In this document: positions 35,279 to 37,482 of the stretch, piece by piece
How the letters are laid out: each line of letters begins with the position of its first letter
How positions within the stretch are numbered: position 1 is the stretch's first letter
NCBI GenBank assembly: GCA_020723435.1
Contig: DYIV01000013.1
Coordinates: forward strand, 1 to 37,482
Reading direction: 5' to 3'
DNA: 37,482 nt
Origin: Slackia heliotrinireducens
Lineage (GTDB): Bacteria > Actinomycetota > Aquicultoria > DYIV01
Program-made: the position numbers and the translations under genes
The notes under the pieces: model-generated
Databases searched by the model: none
The model's input: the letters and a program-made list of their open reading frames with translations, nothing else
What the model was told of the DNA's origin: nothing

Positions 35279-35328
35279 CTTAACAATCCCTTTCCCAACA
35301 CTTAACCGAATGATAACTGCGTCTTAAC
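35279..35328 (+). promoter_or_regulatory. Five 11-bp-phased CTTAAC repeats before a small membrane protein
   Basis: Units start at 35279 (CTTAAC), 35290 (degenerate CTTTCC), 35301 (CTTAAC), 35312 (GATAAC) and 35323 (CTTAAC), exactly 11 bp apart. A possible -10 (TAGGAT, 35350-35355) lies 21 bp after the array, a distance reproduced at the 35720 array. This is the best of the three arrays and looks like an OmpR/PhoB-family activator site. Confidence 0.7.
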
Positions 35329-35413
35329 CCACTCGGCCGAAACAGAGGGTAGGATTGGGTCACGGTGCAATGCACAAGCGCGCCGGAGTTCAACCGGAAA
35401 GGAGGACCAGGTA

Positions 35414-35575
35414 ATGAGCGTAGTGTTGGTTGTGGGATACGTGCTCCCCGTTGTCGGTCTGTTCGTAGCCGCCGCTGTCATCGCTGGGATTGTGGGCCTC
35501 TCCGGCCTGACTCTGTACGAGTCGATGAGCGAGCGGCGGGTAACCGCCACCGAGGTCGCCAGAGCATCTCTGTAG
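35414..35575 (+). CDS. 53-residue single-helix membrane protein
   Basis: A short gene encoding MSVVLVVGYVLPVVGLFVAA and onward: a hydrophobic segment of about 30 residues, then a polar, basic C-terminus (ESMSERRVTATEVARASL), ending at TAG 35573-35575. AAAGGAGG at ideal distance makes the ATG very convincing. It has its own phased-repeat array and lies between the PhoR-like kinase and the cytochrome b operon. No family is recognised. It could be a small regulator or an accessory subunit of the respiratory module. Confidence 0.75.
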   Translation: MSVVLVVGYVLPVVGLFVAAAVIAGIVGLSGLTLYESMSERRVTATEVARASL

Positions 35576-35719
35576 CATTCGCTCATGCGTAGCCGCGCGC
35601 CGCGACGGGCAGGGTCTCCGATTCCCGTGCGTAGCGGAGGCGCCGTATTCGCGCAGGCGGCTGCCGACTTAAGCTTTCCTCGCAAGTTCCGGGAACGCTC
35701 CTCATATCTTGGTCCAAGC

Positions 35720-35747
35720 CTTAATGGAACCCTAACAACTCCTTAAT
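35720..35747 (+). promoter_or_regulatory. Three 11-bp-phased YTTAAY repeats before the cytochrome b operon
   Basis: CTTAAT (35720), CCTAAC (35731) and CTTAAT (35742) are 11 bp apart. A possible -10 (TACAGT, 35769-35774) follows 21 bp later, as at the 35279 array. The cytochrome b GTG is 112 bp downstream. Confidence 0.62.
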
Positions 35748-35858
35748 CCGTCGCTCACCTGGGGCCAATACAGTGAATGTAGCTGGTTTGGCTGCGGCGC
35801 AACGGGTTCGGAGCGGACGCGACACACGGCCTCCGGCGGTGGACGCAAGGAGGTCCGC

Positions 35859-36521
35859 GTGAATGTCTACGGAAGGGTGGCCAGACCCTTCGATGATCGG
35901 TTCGATCTCACCAATCGACTGCACGCCGCATTCCTCGACAGAACGGTTCCGGAACACGCTCGCAGGTACTACTTCTGCTTTGGCGGCATAGCGTTTCTGC
36001 TGATTCTCATCGAGATAGTCACGGGTGTCATTCTGACCTTCTATTACGTTCCGACCCCGGAAGAGGCGTACGCCAGCACCTATTACATCTCCCACTTCGT
36101 GAACTACGGGTGGCTGGTGCGTTCCGTACACTACTGGGCGGCCCAGCTGATGGTCGTCTTCGTCATCGGACACATGTTGCGCGTCTACTTGACCGCCTCG
36201 TACAAGCGCCCGCGGGAGTTCAATTGGGTGATCGGCGTCGGCCTTTTCGCCCTCACGATGGCTTTCACGCTTACAGGTCACCTCCTGCCCTGGGATTCCG
36301 GCGCCTATTGGAGTACTACCGTGACGCTGTCGCTGGCCGACAAGATCCCAGTCATCGGCAGTTCGATCTCGTATCTAATGATGGGTGGAGAGGGCGTTGG
36401 GGCGGGGACCCTCACGCGGTTCTTCTCGGCTCACATCATGCTGCTCCCCGCGGCGCTGGCGCTGTTTCTGGGGGCCCATTTCTGGATGATTCGCAAGCAA
36501 GGGATCTCGGGCCCGCTGTAG
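35859..36521 (+). CDS. Cytochrome b6-like subunit (N-terminal half of cytochrome b)
   Basis: A 220-residue membrane protein with four helices. The haem-ligand histidine pairs are visible in SVHYWAAQLMVVFVIGH and SAHIMLLPAALALFLGAH. In the second pair the histidines are 15 residues apart, as in b6-type proteins and not mitochondrial cytochrome b. LTGHLLPWDSGAYW is the conserved quinol-site helix. AAGGAGG precedes the GTG start. With the next gene it forms a split quinol:cytochrome c oxidoreductase core. The Rieske subunit normally expected is not in this operon as far as it can be seen. Confidence 0.94.
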   Translation: MNVYGRVARPFDDRFDLTNRLHAAFLDRTVPEHARRYYFCFGGIAFLLILIEIVTGVILTFYYVPTPEEAYASTYYISHFVNYGWLVRSVHYWAAQLMVVFVIGHMLRVYLTASYKRPREFNWVIGVGLFALTMAFTLTGHLLPWDSGAYWSTTVTLSLADKIPVIGSSISYLMMGGEGVGAGTLTRFFSAHIMLLPAALALFLGAHFWMIRKQGISGPL

Positions 36522-36547
36522 GGTCCGCGTCTGTCGCATGGAGGAGG

Positions 36548-37189
36548 ATGAAGTTGCCGGCTGACTGCGCGCTCTGCGGGGCGCCACTGGAAGGGACAGG
36601 TCACTCAATCTGCCCCGCGTGTCGCGGCATGGCCCCCTCACGTATCGTTGTCGGCCCTGATGCGATGCGGTCGCGGGAGGGCGCCACGTCCGGCCGGCTG
36701 GGAGGCACCGTCACGCTGCCGGCCAACCGCGGACCGGCCACACGCCGCCGGCCCGTCGTAGCGCCCTTTGCGATTCCCGAGCCTCCCGCGCCGAAGCCGG
36801 AACTTGTCGTCGACCGGGGACAGGAGGGAGTGCCGTTCTATCCAAACCAGGCGATCTCGTCGCTGACCGCGTCATTCATCATCATGAGCCTTCTGACGGT
36901 ACTCACCATCTTCTTGCCTGCCGGGCTGCAGGCAAAGGCCGATCCGAACCTCACCCCGGCCCACGTGAAGCCGGAGTGGCCCTTCCTCTTCCTCTACGAA
37001 TTCCTCCATTTCGTGCCGACGATCATCGGGCTACTCGCACCCCTGGCCGCGATAGCCGCGTTGGTCGCGCTGCCGTTTCTGGACCGCAATCCCGAGCGGG
37101 CGCCTCGCAAGAGGCTGCTCGCCATCGCCGGTTGCTTCGTCGTGGTGTCCGTCATCGGCCTTGCCACTGTGAGCGGCTACCTGGAGTAG
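36548..37189 (+). CDS. Cytochrome b subunit IV-like protein with N-terminal zinc ribbon
   Basis: About 213 residues. The N-terminal 30 residues hold two CxxC knuckles (CALCGAPLEG and CPACRG), a zinc-ribbon-like module not usual in subunit IV. A Pro/Arg-rich linker follows. Then come three helices with the subunit IV signature DPNLTPAHVKPEWPFLFLYE and FLHFVPTIIG, the PEW motif lining the quinol-oxidation site. GGAGG is only 3 bp before this ATG; a TTG at 36554 has better spacing. The gene lies 26 bp after the b6-like gene and 3 bp before a multihaem cytochrome gene. Confidence 0.88.
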   Translation: MKLPADCALCGAPLEGTGHSICPACRGMAPSRIVVGPDAMRSREGATSGRLGGTVTLPANRGPATRRRPVVAPFAIPEPPAPKPELVVDRGQEGVPFYPNQAISSLTASFIIMSLLTVLTIFLPAGLQAKADPNLTPAHVKPEWPFLFLYEFLHFVPTIIGLLAPLAAIAALVALPFLDRNPERAPRKRLLAIAGCFVVVSVIGLATVSGYLE

Positions 37190-37192
37190 GTC

Positions 37193-37482
37193 ATGCCCAA
37201 ACGCGACAGGAGTCTCAGGTCCTCCAAGGCGAAGCTGGCGGCGGCGGTGTTCGCGCTCAACGCTCTCATCATCGCTACGGTCCTGACGTCCACACCGACG
37301 GTTTCTCCGGCCAGTACGTGGATCGTCGCCGCCAACAGGGTGCTGTACTCGGCGAACCTGAAGCGAAGCGGGAGCCTGAGCGAGCTGCACGCGAAGGCCT
37401 CGATGCTGTCGAAGGAGGACTGCATCGCCTGTCACGGCACGATGAAGGGACACAGGCTGGCGCTCCATCGGATCCACCTTAC
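37193..37482 (+). CDS. Multihaem cytochrome c, start only (partial)
   Basis: An ATG at 37193 opens a frame that runs off the right edge after 96 residues. It has a basic N-terminus, a membrane helix (AAAVFALNALIIATVL), an exported helical region (LYSANLKRSGSLSELHAKAS) and a first haem site CIACH, with additional His residues likely to act as ligands. Its position directly after the split cytochrome b genes suggests it is the electron acceptor of the bc-type complex, taking the place of a cytochrome c1 or f. Confidence 0.8.
   Translation, partial: MPKRDRSLRSSKAKLAAAVFALNALIIATVLTSTPTVSPASTWIVAANRVLYSANLKRSGSLSELHAKASMLSKEDCIACHGTMKGHRLALHRIHL

Overview
This is a GC-rich bacterial chromosomal window with tightly packed operons and no sign of prophage, insertion sequence, integron or CRISPR. 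The gene content points to an anaerobe with a large c-type cytochrome inventory. It has about 51 haem-binding motifs in one operon, a bc-type quinol module wired to another multihaem cytochrome, CcdA for cytochrome maturation, an aspartate-ligated ferredoxin, and an apparent selenoprotein. The CsoR/CopA pair, ECF sigma factor, MetX/MetW/MetY set and GTG/TTG starts would suit a deep-branching Actinomycetota or a related high-GC lineage. The sigma-54 system is unusual for typical actinobacteria, so the lineage stays an inference. No porin or outer-membrane protein is encoded here.

Layout. 1-963: the end of a LysR-type regulator, an Asp-ligated ferredoxin and a soluble Rieske protein. 1081-3952: a family-2 glycosyltransferase, a large BshC-like protein of unknown function and an ATC-hydrolase-like protein. 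4006-9584: rpoN, an NtrB-like kinase, an NtrC-like activator and, behind a putative sigma-54 promoter, an M23 envelope peptidase. 15935 down to 9602 (minus strand): a compact sulfur amino acid operon, metY-metX-metW-CBS-radical SAM-cystathionine lyase/synthase. It can make homocysteine by direct sulfhydrylation and probably turn it into cysteine by reverse transsulfuration. A hairpin with a T-rich tail lies in its leader. 16262-16945 appears non-coding but carries a good sigma-54 promoter match. 16946-18314: a 62-residue protein, a thioredoxin-fold lipoprotein whose active site is UPSC (in-frame TGA at 17343-17345), and CcdA. 19681-18341 (minus): an ECF sigma factor fused to its own zinc-finger, membrane-anchored anti-sigma domain.

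27270 down to 19891 (minus): an electron-transfer operon with a 4-haem cytochrome, a Tat-exported four-cluster ferredoxin, an NrfD/PsrC membrane subunit, and then 11-, 9-, 9-, 6- and 12-haem membrane-anchored cytochromes. 29924-27585 (minus) and 30225-30488 (plus): CopA and CsoR, divergent around a CsoR-type operator. CopA ends at a TAA inside its last conserved copper-site motif. 30699-35269: a GAF/PAS/PP2C phosphatase and a PhoR-like histidine kinase with no adjacent response regulator. 35414-37482: a 53-residue membrane protein, then a b6-like cytochrome b, a zinc-ribbon/subunit-IV fusion, and the start of another multihaem cytochrome.

Connections. Three intergenic regions, upstream of the 4-haem gene, the 53-residue protein and cytochrome b, carry the same 11-bp-phased YTTAAY repeats in the same orientation relative to the downstream gene. 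This suggests one OmpR/PhoB-family regulator controls both respiratory operons. The selenoprotein/CcdA pair probably supplies reductant for attaching haem to the many cytochromes encoded nearby.
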